Assembly (NCBI RefSeq): GCF_004122105.1
Contig: NZ_SBKN01000008.1
Span: 1-64,000, forward strand
Source of the DNA: Flavobacterium stagni
GTDB lineage: Bacteria > Bacteroidota > Bacteroidia > Flavobacteriales > Flavobacteriaceae
Direction of reading: 5' to 3'
DNA: 64,000 bases
The notes under the pieces are model-generated. The model ran no database searches, was not told where the DNA came from, and saw only the letters and a list, made by a program, of their open reading frames with translations. The position numbers were made by a program, and so were the translations under genes. Of the stretch, positions 1-9,711 are shown piece after piece (the stretch's first letter is position 1; each line of letters opens with the position of its first letter).

Positions 1-3000
1 CTCCTGCAGGTAACTATACTTTGGTATACCAAATCTGTGAAATCTTAAACCCAACTAATTGTGATACGGCTACTGTAACAGTTACTGTGAACGCTGCTCC
101 TATCGTAGCTAACGACGATAACGGTTCGGCTAACGGTTATACGGGTGGTACTGCTGTACCTAATGTGTTGGTAAACGATACCTTAAACGGTCAACCTGTT
201 ACTTTGGCGCAAGTGAACTTAACGCAAGTTTCTACAACGAGTCCAAATGTAACTTTAGATCCTGCAACCGGTGCGGTGAATGTTGCTCCTGGAACGCCTG
301 CAGGTACGTATACTTTAGTATACCAAATCTGTGAAATCTTAAACCCTACTAACTGTGATACAGCTACTGTAACAGTTACTGTAGGTGCTGCTCCTATCAT
401 TGCTAATGACGATGCAGGAACACCAGTGAATGGTTTTGCGGGTGGAACTTCTTTCACTAATGTATTGGTAAACGATACTCTTAATGGTCAGCCAGTTGTA
501 GCTGCTCAGGTGAACACTACGTTTGTATCTTCTACAAACCCTGGTGTAACTTTAGTTGGAACAGATGTGGTAGTTGCTGCTGGAACGCCTGCTGGTAACT
601 ATACATTGGTATACCAAATCTGTGAAATCTTAAACCCAACTAATTGTGATACGGCTACTGTAACAGTTACTGTGAACGCTGCTCCTATCGTAGCTAACGA
701 CGATAACGGTTCGGCTAACGGTTATACGGGTGGTACTGCTGTACCTAATGTGTTGGTAAACGATACCTTAAACGGTCAACCTGTTACTTTGGCGCAAGTG
801 AACTTAACACAAGTTTCTACAACAAGTCCGAATGTAACTTTAGATCCTGCAACCGGAGCGGTGAATGTTGCTCCTGGAACGCCTGCAGGTACTTACACTT
901 TAGTATACCAAATCTGTGAAATCTTAAACCCTGCTAACTGTGATACAGCTACTGTAACAGTTACTGTAGGTGCTGCTCCTATCATTGCTAATGACGATGC
1001 GGGAACACCAGTTAATGGTTTTGCAGGTGGAACTTCTTTCACTAACGTATTGGTAAACGATACTCTTAATGGTCAGCCAGTTCTTGCTTCTCAAGTGAAC
1101 ACTACGTTTGTATCTTCTACAAATCCGGGTGTAACTTTAGTTGGAACAGATGTAGTAGTTGCTGCTGGAACTCCTGCTGGTAACTATACTTTGGTATACC
1201 AAATCTGTGAAATCTTAAACCCAACTAATTGTGATACGGCTACTGTAACAGTTACTGTGAACGCTGCTCCTATCGTAGCTAACGACGATAACGGTTCGGC
1301 TAACGGTTATACGGGTGGTACTGCTGTTCCTAATGTGTTGGTAAACGATACCTTAAACGGTCAACCTGTTACTTTGGCGCAAGTGAACTTAACGCAAGTT
1401 TCTACAACGAGTCCAAATGTAACTTTAGATCCTGCAACCGGTGCGGTAAATGTTGCTCCTGGAACGCCTGCAGGTACTTACACTTTAGTATACCAAATCT
1501 GTGAAATCTTAAACCCTGCTAACTGTGATACAGCTACTGTAACAGTTACTGTAGGTGCTGCTCCTATCATTGCTAATGACGATGCGGGAACACCAGTTAA
1601 TGGTTTTGCAGGTGGAACTTCTTTCACTAACGTATTGGTAAACGATACTCTTAATGGTCAGCCAGTTCTTGCTTCTCAAGTGAACACTACGTTTGTATCT
1701 TCTACAAACCCTGGTGTGACTTTAGTAGGTACAGATGTGGTAGTTGCTGCTGGAACTCCTGCAGGTAACTATACTTTGGTATACCAAATCTGTGAAATCT
1801 TAAACCCAACTAATTGTGATACGGCTACTGTAACAGTAACTGTGAACGCTGCTCCTATCGTAGCTAACGACGATAACGGTTCGGCTAACGGTTATACGGG
1901 TGGTACTGCTGTACCTAATGTGTTGGTAAACGATACCTTAAACGGTCAACCTGTTACTTTGGCGCAAGTGAACTTAACACAAGTTTCTACAACAAGTCCG
2001 AATGTAACTTTAGATCCTGCAACCGGTGCGGTAAATGTTGCTCCTGGAACGCCTGCAGGTACTTACACTTTAGTGTACCAAATCTGTGAAATCTTAAACC
2101 CTGCTAACTGTGATACAGCTACTGTAACAGTTACTGTAGGTGCTGCTCCTATCATTGCTAATGACGATGCGGGAACACCAGTTAATGGTTTTGCAGGTGG
2201 AACTTCTTTCACTAATGTATTGGTAAACGATACACTTAACGGTCAGCCAGTTCTTGCTTCTCAAGTGAACACTACGTTTGTATCTTCTACAAACCCGGGT
2301 GTAACTTTAGTAGGAACAGATGTGGTAGTTGCTGCTGGAACTCCTGCAGGTAACTATACTTTGGTATACCAAATCTGTGAAATCTTAAACCCAACTAATT
2401 GTGATACGGCTACTGTAACAGTTACTGTGAACGCTGCTACAATTGTTGCAAATGATGATACTATTACTGCTCTTTGTTCTGAAAATGGAGTATTTGCAAA
2501 TGCAATTTCTAACGACACATTAAACGGTATAGCTATTGCTAATGGCCAAGTTAACTTTACTGTTATCTCTGGAACAGCACCTAATGTTGTTATTGATTCA
2601 AATGGTAATATTTCTTTATCAGCATCTGGAAGTTGTGGAACTTATACCTTCACTTATCAAATTTGTGAAGTATTAAATCCAAACAATTGTGATACTGCTA
2701 CAATTACCTTGACAATTCAAGATACTACTGCACCTACTTTCGTAGAAGCTACACCAGCTAACGTAACAGTTGAATGTTCTAACGTTCCTGCGGCAGCAAC
2801 ATTGACTGCTACAGACAACTGTGGAACGGCTAACGTTACTTTCAACGAAGTAACTGCTGCGGGTAACTGTGCAGGTAACTATACATTAACTCGTACATGG
2901 ACAGCTACTGATGCTTGTGGTAACACAACTACTGCTACGCAAGTAGTAACTGTTCAAGATACTACTGCGCCTACTTTCGTAGAAGCTACTCCAGCTAACG

Positions 3001-6000
3001 TAACTGTTGAATGTTCTAACGTTCCTGCAGCAGCAACAATGACTGCTACAGACAACTGTGGAGCGGCTACTGTAACTTTCAACGAAGTAACTACTGCAGG
3101 TAACTGTGCTAGTAACTATACATTAACTCGCACATGGACAGCTACTGATGCTTGTGGTAACACAACTACTGCTACTCAAGTAGTAACCGTTCAAGATACT
3201 ACTGCTCCTACTTTCGTAGAAGCTACTCCAGCTAACGTAACAGTAGAATGTTCTAACGTTCCTGCAGCAGTAACAATGACTGCTACAGACAACTGTGGAG
3301 CAGCTAACGTTACTTTCAACGAAGTAACTGCTGCGGGTAACTGTGCAGGTAACTATACATTAACTCGCACATGGACTGCTACTGACGCTTGTGGTAACAC
3401 AACTACTGCTACGCAAGTAGTAACTGTTCAAGATACTACTGCGCCTACTTTCGTAGAAGCTACTCCAGCTAACGTAACTGTGGAATGTTCTAACGTTCCT
3501 GCAGCAGCAACAATGACTGCTACAGACAACTGTGGAGCAGCTACGGTAACCTTCAACGAAGTAACTGCTGCGGGTAACTGTGCAGGTAACTATACATTGA
3601 CTCGTACATGGACTGCTACTGACGCTTGTGGTAACACGACTACTGCTACGCAAGTAGTAACTGTTCAAGATACTACTGCTCCTTCTTTCGTAGAAGCTAC
3701 TCCAGCTAACGTAACTGTAGAATGTTCTAACGTTCCTGCGGCAGCAACAATGACTGCTACTGACAACTGTGGAACAGCTAATGTTACTTTCAACGAAGTA
3801 ACTGCTGCGGGTAACTGTGCTAGTAACTATACATTAACTCGCACATGGACTGCTACTGACGCTTGTGGTAACACAACTACTGCTACGCAAGTAGTAACCG
3901 TTCAAGATACTACTGCGCCTACTTTCGTAGAAGCTACTCCAGCTAACGTAACAGTAGAATGTTCTAACGTTCCTGCGGCAGCAACAATGACTGCTACAGA
4001 CAACTGTGGAGCGGCTACGGTAACCTTCAACGAAGTAACTGCTGCGGGTAACTGTGCAGGTAACTATACATTGACTCGTACATGGACTGCTACTGACGCT
4101 TGTGGTAACACAACTACTGCTACGCAAGTAGTAACTGTTCAAGATACTACTGCTCCTACTTTCGTAGAAGCTACTCCAGCTAACGTAACTGTTGAATGTT
4201 CTAACGTTCCTGCAGCAGCAACAATGACTGCTACAGACAACTGTGGAGCAGCTACTGTAACTTTCAACGAAGTAACAACTGCAGGTAACTGTGCTAGTAA
4301 CTATACATTAACTCGCACATGGACTGCTACTGACGCTTGTGGTAATACAACTACTGCTACGCAAGTAGTAACCGTTCAAGATACTACTGCACCTACTTTC
4401 GTAGAAGCTACTCCAGCTAACGTAACAGTGGAATGTTCTAACGTTCCTGCGGCAGCAACATTGACTGCTACAGACAACTGTGGTGCGGCTAACGTTACTT
4501 TCAACGAAGTAACTACTGCAGGTAACTGTGCTAGTAACTATACATTAACTCGCACATGGACTGCTACTGACGCTTGTGGTAACACAACCACTGCTACGCA
4601 AGTAGTAACTGTTCAAGATACTACTGCGCCTACTTTCGTAGAAGCTTTACCAACTGATGTGACTGTTGAATGTACAAGTATTCCAGAATTGGTTGAATTA
4701 ACTGCAACTGATAACTGTGGTACAGCAACTGTAACATTTAATCAAACAACAGTAGCAGGAAGCTGTCCAAATAACTATACACTTGTTAGAACATGGACGG
4801 GTACAGATGAATGTGGTAACACTGTTACACATTCTCAAAACATTACTGTTCAGGATACAACGGCTCCAACATTTGTTGAGACTTTACCAACGAATGTGAC
4901 AGTGGAATGTTCAAACGTTCCTGCTGCAGCTACATTAACAGCTAGTGATTATTGTGGTACAGCGACCGTTACTTTCAATGAAGCTACAATTGCAGGTTCT
5001 TGCCCAGGTGCTTACACTTTAACAAGAACATGGACAGCTTCAGATGTTTGTGGTAACACAACTACACATGTACAAACCATTACGGTACAAGATACTACGG
5101 CTCCAGTATTCGTAGGAACTTTACCGACAAATGCAACTGCACAATGTGATAATGTACCTTCAGCTGCAACATTAACAGCAACTGATAGTTGTGGTGCTGC
5201 AACGGTAACGTTCAATGAAACTTCTACAGCTGGATCTTGTCCAAGTGCTTACACACTGACAAGAACATGGACTGCAACGGATGCATGTGGTAATACAACT
5301 ACACATACACAAATTGTGAATGTGGTTGATACTGTAGCTCCACAGATCGCTACTCCATACTTAGCAGTTGTAAATGTGAATTGTGATGCAATTCCGACTG
5401 TTCCTCAATTACAGTTTACAGATAATTGTAGTACAACAGTAATTGTAGCTTACAACGAAACTACTTCACCAACACAAAATGGAGTATACACAATTGTGAG
5501 AACATGGACTGTATCAGATGCTTGTAACAATACCAACACGTATACACAAACTGTGAACGTAACCTTGGTAGCTGCAACAAACAACCTAACTTATGCAGAT
5601 GTTGTATGTAATAATGATAACACATTAACTGTAAATGTTGCCAATGTGATTTTAGCGCAATTCCCTGGAACAGATATGACTTCAGGTGTATGGACAGATG
5701 TGAATAACACAGGCGGATTAAATACTTCAACAGGTGTCTTTAATCCATACCAAATTGCAAATGGTAGCTACATTATCAAGTATACATTAAGTAATGGAAC
5801 TTGTCCTGTGGAATATGCAGTAACTATAAATGTGAATGAAAATGCTTGTATTGTATTACCTTGTCAAGCGTTAGTAATCAATAATGCATTGACACCAAAT
5901 GGTGACGGAGCCAACGATTACTTTATCATTGAAAACATTCAAGATACAACTTGTTACCCAGAGAATACTGTTGAAATCTACAACCGTTGGGGTGTGAAAG

Positions 6001-6179
6001 TTTTTGACACAACCAACTATGACAATGAGTCTAGAGTATTCCGTGGAGTTTCTGAAGGTAGAGCTACCGTTAACCAATCGGCGGAATTACCAACGGGTAC
6101 GTACTTCTACATTTTGAAATACAAAAATGCTGAAGGTAATTATGTAACTAAAAACGGATATTTGTACTTATCAAGATAA
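1..6179 (+). CDS. Giant repeat adhesin with gliding-motility (T9SS type B) C-terminal domain, 5'-truncated by window
   Basis: The reading frame is open to the left edge (codons start at base 3), so the start, signal peptide and an unknown amount of the N-terminus are missing. About 2,058 residues are visible. The first part is four copies of a 195-residue double module (each half ending in a conserved YQICEILNP...CDTATVTVTV strand pair). Next come twelve 79-residue HYR/Ig-like modules starting DTTAP and carrying paired cysteines. The last ~100 residues (from NALTPNGDGANDYF to GYLYLSR) match the gliding-motility-associated C-terminal domain that sends proteins through the T9SS to the cell surface. 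The domain order and the SprF-like gene downstream make it a SprB-like surface adhesin, by family knowledge. The adhesive ligand cannot be told from sequence. Confidence 0.9.
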   Translation, partial: PAGNYTLVYQICEILNPTNCDTATVTVTVNAAPIVANDDNGSANGYTGGTAVPNVLVNDTLNGQPVTLAQVNLTQVSTTSPNVTLDPATGAVNVAPGTPAGTYTLVYQICEILNPTNCDTATVTVTVGAAPIIANDDAGTPVNGFAGGTSFTNVLVNDTLNGQPVVAAQVNTTFVSSTNPGVTLVGTDVVVAAGTPAGNYTLVYQICEILNPTNCDTATVTVTVNAAPIVANDDNGSANGYTGGTAVPNVLVNDTLNGQPVTLAQVNLTQVSTTSPNVTLDPATGAVNVAPGTPAGTYTLVYQICEILNPANCDTATVTVTVGAAPIIANDDAGTPVNGFAGGTSFTNVLVNDTLNGQPVLASQVNTTFVSSTNPGVTLVGTDVVVAAGTPAGNYTLVYQICEILNPTNCDTATVTVTVNAAPIVANDDNGSANGYTGGTAVPNVLVNDTLNGQPVTLAQVNLTQVSTTSPNVTLDPATGAVNVAPGTPAGTYTLVYQICEILNPANCDTATVTVTVGAAPIIANDDAGTPVNGFAGGTSFTNVLVNDTLNGQPVLASQVNTTFVSSTNPGVTLVGTDVVVAAGTPAGNYTLVYQICEILNPTNCDTATVTVTVNAAPIVANDDNGSANGYTGGTAVPNVLVNDTLNGQPVTLAQVNLTQVSTTSPNVTLDPATGAVNVAPGTPAGTYTLVYQICEILNPANCDTATVTVTVGAAPIIANDDAGTPVNGFAGGTSFTNVLVNDTLNGQPVLASQVNTTFVSSTNPGVTLVGTDVVVAAGTPAGNYTLVYQICEILNPTNCDTATVTVTVNAATIVANDDTITALCSENGVFANAISNDTLNGIAIANGQVNFTVISGTAPNVVIDSNGNISLSASGSCGTYTFTYQICEVLNPNNCDTATITLTIQDTTAPTFVEATPANVTVECSNVPAAATLTATDNCGTANVTFNEVTAAGNCAGNYTLTRTWTATDACGNTTTATQVVTVQDTTAPTFVEATPANVTVECSNVPAAATMTATDNCGAATVTFNEVTTAGNCASNYTLTRTWTATDACGNTTTATQVVTVQDTTAPTFVEATPANVTVECSNVPAAVTMTATDNCGAANVTFNEVTAAGNCAGNYTLTRTWTATDACGNTTTATQVVTVQDTTAPTFVEATPANVTVECSNVPAAATMTATDNCGAATVTFNEVTAAGNCAGNYTLTRTWTATDACGNTTTATQVVTVQDTTAPSFVEATPANVTVECSNVPAAATMTATDNCGTANVTFNEVTAAGNCASNYTLTRTWTATDACGNTTTATQVVTVQDTTAPTFVEATPANVTVECSNVPAAATMTATDNCGAATVTFNEVTAAGNCAGNYTLTRTWTATDACGNTTTATQVVTVQDTTAPTFVEATPANVTVECSNVPAAATMTATDNCGAATVTFNEVTTAGNCASNYTLTRTWTATDACGNTTTATQVVTVQDTTAPTFVEATPANVTVECSNVPAAATLTATDNCGAANVTFNEVTTAGNCASNYTLTRTWTATDACGNTTTATQVVTVQDTTAPTFVEALPTDVTVECTSIPELVELTATDNCGTATVTFNQTTVAGSCPNNYTLVRTWTGTDECGNTVTHSQNITVQDTTAPTFVETLPTNVTVECSNVPAAATLTASDYCGTATVTFNEATIAGSCPGAYTLTRTWTASDVCGNTTTHVQTITVQDTTAPVFVGTLPTNATAQCDNVPSAATLTATDSCGAATVTFNETSTAGSCPSAYTLTRTWTATDACGNTTTHTQIVNVVDTVAPQIATPYLAVVNVNCDAIPTVPQLQFTDNCSTTVIVAYNETTSPTQNGVYTIVRTWTVSDACNNTNTYTQTVNVTLVAATNNLTYADVVCNNDNTLTVNVANVILAQFPGTDMTSGVWTDVNNTGGLNTSTGVFNPYQIANGSYIIKYTLSNGTCPVEYAVTINVNENACIVLPCQALVINNALTPNGDGANDYFIIENIQDTTCYPENTVEIYNRWGVKVFDTTNYDNESRVFRGVSEGRATVNQSAELPTGTYFYILKYKNAEGNYVTKNGYLYLSR
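11..2350 (+). repeat. Four tandem 585-bp repeats inside the adhesin gene
   Basis: The same junction sequence (taactatac followed by a ttggtatacc block) recurs at 11, 596, 1181, 1766 and 2351, giving an exact 585-bp (195-codon) period with only scattered, mostly synonymous differences. The start of the window (1-~100) is almost identical to 2341-2440, so more copies probably lie upstream. Such near-identity indicates recent homogenisation by recombination or slippage. Confidence 0.95.
2721..5564 (+). repeat. Twelve tandem 237-bp HYR-like repeats inside the adhesin gene
   Basis: Units begin with the DTTAP codons every 237 bp (2721, 2958, 3195 and so on). Units 1-8 (2721-4616) are near-identical at the DNA level. 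Units 9-12 (4617-5564) keep the 79-residue length but have diverged strongly in sequence. The gradient suggests that the N-terminal array expanded recently while the units next to the sorting domain are old. Confidence 0.95.
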
Positions 6180-6188
6180 TCTGATCAT

Positions 6189-6229
6189 CCGGGGATTATA
6201 CCCTTAATCCCCGGGTGTTTTTAACACCC
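6189..6229 (+). terminator. Two overlapping hairpins between adhesin and sprF-like gene
   Basis: A 9-bp GC-rich stem (CCGGGGATT 6189-6197 with AATCCCCGG 6206-6214) is followed by gtgttttt, a typical intrinsic terminator. A second 7-bp stem (GGGTGTT 6213-6219 with AACACCC 6223-6229) shares two bases with the first and ends six bases before the next start codon, so the two cannot form fully together. It could limit transcription of, or translation from, the downstream gene. Confidence 0.65.
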
Positions 6230-6235
6230 AAATAA

Positions 6236-7147
6236 ATGAGAACAAGATTTTTACTTTTCGGAATGCTGTTATCGGGATGGATGAGTTTCGCTCAACAAGA
6301 TGCCCAATACACACAATATATGTATAACACAATTAACGTCAACCCTGCCTATGCTGGTTCACGTGGTGTTATGAGTTTCTTTGGACTACATAGAACACAA
6401 TGGGTCGGATTAGATGGTGCACCAGTTACAAATGCATTTTCAATGAATACCCCAATTCAATTCACTAATCTTGGATTAGGGTTATCGTTTGTTAATGATC
6501 GAATCGGACCTACTACAGAAAATACAATTTCTGCCGATATATCGTATTCTATCCAAACTTCTGAAACCTATAAATTATCCTTTGGTGTAAAAGCGACAGG
6601 TAATTTATTTAATTTAGATGTTACTAAATTGACTTACCAAAATGCGAATGATCCACTACTTCAAAATTTGAACAACAACTTCAGTATGAATATTGGAGCC
6701 GGAGCATATTTACATTCAGACAAATCGTACTTAGGTTTATCCGTTCCCAATTTCTTTGAAACAAAACGTTACAATGATAATGATGTAGCTGTTTATAAAG
6801 AACGTATGAACTTTTATTTAATTGGAGGTTATGTTTTTGATTTAAGTCCGAACTTAAAATTCAAACCTGCTTTCTTATCAAAAGTTGTTGAAGGAGCTCC
6901 TTTCCAATTGGATGTATCGGGTAACTTCTTGATCAATGATAAATTTACTTTAGGAGCCGCTTGGAGATGGGGTGCTGCCATGAGTGCAATGGCCGGATTC
7001 CAAATTACAGATGGTTTATTTGTAGGATATGGATATGATTTAGAAACAACTAAATTAGCCAACTATAACTCAGGTTCTCACGAAGTATTTTTACGATTTG
7101 AATTGTTCAAACGTGACGACCGTATTGTATCACCAAGATTCTTCTAA
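6236..7147 (+). CDS. Type IX secretion system membrane protein, PorP/SprF family
   Basis: The 303-residue product starts with a signal peptide (cleavage after about MSFA, residue 19) and the family's conserved QQDAQYTQYMYNTINVNPAYAG opening. The remainder is a predicted outer-membrane beta-barrel ending in RFF. Length and opening match PorP/SprF proteins. Members encoded beside a protein with a gliding-type C-terminal domain are needed for secretion and surface anchoring of that partner, as SprF is for SprB. The gene lies 56 bp behind the adhesin and 17 bp ahead of the OmpA-family gene, so it most likely serves this adhesin. The assignment to the family is strong; the specific partner is inferred from position. 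Confidence 0.9.
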   Translation: MRTRFLLFGMLLSGWMSFAQQDAQYTQYMYNTINVNPAYAGSRGVMSFFGLHRTQWVGLDGAPVTNAFSMNTPIQFTNLGLGLSFVNDRIGPTTENTISADISYSIQTSETYKLSFGVKATGNLFNLDVTKLTYQNANDPLLQNLNNNFSMNIGAGAYLHSDKSYLGLSVPNFFETKRYNDNDVAVYKERMNFYLIGGYVFDLSPNLKFKPAFLSKVVEGAPFQLDVSGNFLINDKFTLGAAWRWGAAMSAMAGFQITDGLFVGYGYDLETTKLANYNSGSHEVFLRFELFKRDDRIVSPRFF

Positions 7148-7164
7148 TATAATTATAAGCAACC

Positions 7165-9114
7165 ATGAAAAACAGATTCTTACAAATAGCTTTAATCGCT
7201 CTTGCCACTTGTGGAAGCCTTACGGCTCAAAACAAGGAAGCCAAAGGAACAAAGCAGTTTCAAAACTATGCTTATGTTGATGCGATTAAAACGTACGAAC
7301 GTATTTTTGCCAAAGGATACAAATCTCAAGATATGTTGCAAAAATTAGGAGATTCGTATTACTACAAAGGTGATTTAACTAGCGCTGCCAAATGGTACAA
7401 CGAATTATTCACTTTCGCACCAGAAAATCCAGCCGAATATTATTTCCGTTATGCACAAGCATTAAAAGCAACCAATGATTACGCAAAAGCCGATCAAATG
7501 ATGGCGAAGTTTAATCAGTTGAGTGGTAATGATCAACGTGCTAAATTAGCGGCATCACAAAAAGATTATTTAGCCCAAATCAAGAAAAATTCGGGACGTT
7601 ATACCTTGGAAAATGCAGGTATTAACTCGCAATATTCTGATTACGGTGCTGCCTATTATGACAAAAAATTAGTATTTACATCAGCGCGTGATACTGGAAG
7701 TTTAGGAAAACGTAAACATACCTGGACAGGTGAAAGTTTTACTAATTTGTATACGGCCGATATCGGTGAACAAGGTAAAGTCTCCAATCCGAAAAGAATG
7801 GATATGGGATTAAATTCTCGTTTCAACGAATCGACTTGTGCCTTTACCAAAGATGGTAAAACCGTATATTTTACAAGAAACAGCTTCTTGGATAAACGCG
7901 AAAAAAACAGCAAAGGTTCTACCCTATTGAAAATTTACTCGGCTACTTTTAACGACGGTAAATGGACAAATATTAAAGAACTTCCTTTTAACAGTAATGA
8001 CTACCAAACCGCTCACCCCGCCTTAAGTGCCGATGAGAAAACCTTATACTTTGTATCGGATATGCCAGGAACTAAAGGGTTGTCTGATATCTTTAAAGTA
8101 AACATCAACGGTGACGGTTCTTTTGGAACACCTGTAAATTTAGGTGATGTAGTCAACACTGAAGGCCGTGAAACGTTCCCAATGATTACTTCAGACGGTG
8201 AATTTTATTTCGCTTCTGACGGTCATCCAGGATTAGGAGGATTGGATGTATTCTTTGCTAAAGTTCAACCTGATGGCTCTTTCAAACGTATTCACAATGT
8301 AGGTGAACCCATCAACAGTTCTAAAGATGATTTCGCTTATTTAATCAATGAAAAAGACCGTACTGGTTATGTTTCTTCAAACCGTGATGGTGGAAATGGA
8401 AATGATGATATCTACCGTTTCAAAGAAAACACCCGATTGGTAGATTGTGAACAAGCCATTAACGGTATCGTTACAGATGTGGCAGATGGTAAACCATTGG
8501 CTGGTGTAACGGTTGTTTTACAAGACCAAAACTTCAAAGTATTGAAAGAAATGAAAACCGATGCAGAAGGTAAATTTGATTTTGGTGCTCAAGATTGTGA
8601 AACGAAATTCTACCTAAAAACTACATTACCAGAATACAATACCGTAGATACTCCAGTAATGACAGCCAACGAAACAGGGAAAACGTTTGTGCCCATTACT
8701 ATGGAACGCACAACTAAACCTGTTCAGCCTGGTGATGATTTAGCTAAAGCATTTGGTATTAAAATTATTTATTTTGATTTAGATAAATCGTATATCCGTC
8801 CGGATGCAGCCGTTGAGTTGGCTAAAATTTTGGATGTAATGAAACAATATCCAAATATGGAAATTGATGTTCGCTCGCATACCGACTGTCGTCAGACTGC
8901 AAAATACAATGCTTCGCTTTCTGATCGAAGAGCAAAATCGACCATTGCTTGGTTGATTAAAAATGGTGTGGAAGCTAAACGCTTAACAGGTAAAGGCTAC
9001 GGAGAATCACAATTGGTTAACGATTGTGCTTGTGAACCCACCAACAAATCCGAATGTACGGAAGAGCAACACCAAGCGAACCGTCGTTCAGAATTCATCA
9101 TTACCAAATTATAA
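7165..9114 (+). CDS. OmpA-family protein with TPR, PD40/WD40-like and carboxypeptidase-regulatory domains (PorE-like)
   Basis: The 649-residue protein has a signal peptide (cleavage near LTAQ, residue 21). TPR-like helices occupy about 25-135, and PD40 propeller repeats about 150-425 (motifs such as HPALSADEKTLYFVSD and NRDGGNGNDDIYRF). A CarboxypepD_reg-like beta-sandwich spans about 430-510 and an OmpA C-terminal peptidoglycan-binding domain about 530-649 (IIYFDLDKSYIRPDA, then RSHTD...RAKSTIAWL). This order is that of PorE, which tethers the T9SS to peptidoglycan. Copies next to SprF-like genes are common in Flavobacteriaceae and probably anchor one adhesin system. Reading frame, start and family are clear. 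Whether this is the core PorE or an adhesin-dedicated paralogue is not decidable here; the location favours the paralogue. Confidence 0.88.
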   Translation: MKNRFLQIALIALATCGSLTAQNKEAKGTKQFQNYAYVDAIKTYERIFAKGYKSQDMLQKLGDSYYYKGDLTSAAKWYNELFTFAPENPAEYYFRYAQALKATNDYAKADQMMAKFNQLSGNDQRAKLAASQKDYLAQIKKNSGRYTLENAGINSQYSDYGAAYYDKKLVFTSARDTGSLGKRKHTWTGESFTNLYTADIGEQGKVSNPKRMDMGLNSRFNESTCAFTKDGKTVYFTRNSFLDKREKNSKGSTLLKIYSATFNDGKWTNIKELPFNSNDYQTAHPALSADEKTLYFVSDMPGTKGLSDIFKVNINGDGSFGTPVNLGDVVNTEGRETFPMITSDGEFYFASDGHPGLGGLDVFFAKVQPDGSFKRIHNVGEPINSSKDDFAYLINEKDRTGYVSSNRDGGNGNDDIYRFKENTRLVDCEQAINGIVTDVADGKPLAGVTVVLQDQNFKVLKEMKTDAEGKFDFGAQDCETKFYLKTTLPEYNTVDTPVMTANETGKTFVPITMERTTKPVQPGDDLAKAFGIKIIYFDLDKSYIRPDAAVELAKILDVMKQYPNMEIDVRSHTDCRQTAKYNASLSDRRAKSTIAWLIKNGVEAKRLTGKGYGESQLVNDCACEPTNKSECTEEQHQANRRSEFIITKL

Positions 9115-9142
9115 TCTACATTATAAATTGTTTAAACCCGAG

Positions 9143-9173
9143 AACGCCTCACTGCAAAGTGGGGCGTTTTTCT
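9143..9173 (+). terminator. Intrinsic terminator of the adhesin operon
   Basis: An 11-bp stem (9143-9153 with 9158-9168, one G-U pair, loop GCAA) is followed by a T-rich run 29 bp after the OmpA gene. Confidence 0.9.
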
Positions 9174-9654
9174 TGGTTATAAGCGGGTTTGAAACGAAAT
9201 AAATCGTTTGGATTAAATATATAGCATAGACGATAGAAAAAGGATTAGTATACGGCTTTTCGATTCAATCTTGTACTCCAAATACGAATTCAATTCCTTT
9301 ACGCTTAATTAGATCATAAGGAGTGATTAGTGCGCTTAATCCTCTTGAAATATATTAGCAATATAAATGCTAACAGTTCAATTTCATTGCAGTAAAAGTC
9401 TTTAAAACGATATTCATTCCTTAGGTGGAAAAAGATATGCCAAAGGCAATTTTCTACTTATGTAGAAATATCATCAATTGAAACTACTGATTTCTTTTAC
9501 TACTAGATTTTAGTATACGTGTAAAAAAACAAATCGTGACTTCAGCCCGGATAGAGCCGGTATCCCCCGATTCTTATCGGGGATAAAGGCGAAAGCCGGT
9601 GAGAATGGAGTAAACCACCCAACTTGTGCTGCCCAATCCTAAAATAAAATACAA
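9174..9654. other. Intergenic region with a degenerate hairpin-containing repeat
   Basis: No convincing gene is seen in this ~480-bp stretch. The first two thirds are AT-rich and featureless. From 9541 to 9640 base composition jumps to GC-rich. This part includes a hairpin at 9561-9585 (TATCCCCCGAT paired with ATCGGGGATA) set between two gccgg motifs. It looks like the hairpin-bearing dispersed repeats of Flavobacterium spacers; this is inference, since the family could not be searched. No tRNA cloverleaf fits. Confidence 0.4.
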
Positions 9655-9685
9655 ACAAAAAACCACCCCGAAGGGTGGCCTTTTT
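9655..9685 (-). terminator. Terminator of the CAP-domain lipoprotein gene
   Basis: Stem CCACCC (9663-9668) pairs with GGGTGG (9673-9678) around loop CGAA. On the minus strand it is followed by a run of Ts (A run 9657-9662); the plus side also has five Ts, so it may act in both directions. Confidence 0.8.
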
Positions 9686-9711
9686 CAAAATCAAACAAAA
9701 CTATAAATCAA

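Noticed and set aside
191..5730. Long open frames on the minus strand inside the adhesin repeats
   Set aside because: They mirror the repeat codon pattern (Thr/Val/Cys-rich coding) and repeat with the same period; no independent family features.
9541..9640. tRNA or structured RNA gene
   Set aside because: No cloverleaf with T-loop GTTCRA and anticodon arm can be formed; the palindrome fits a dispersed repeat better.
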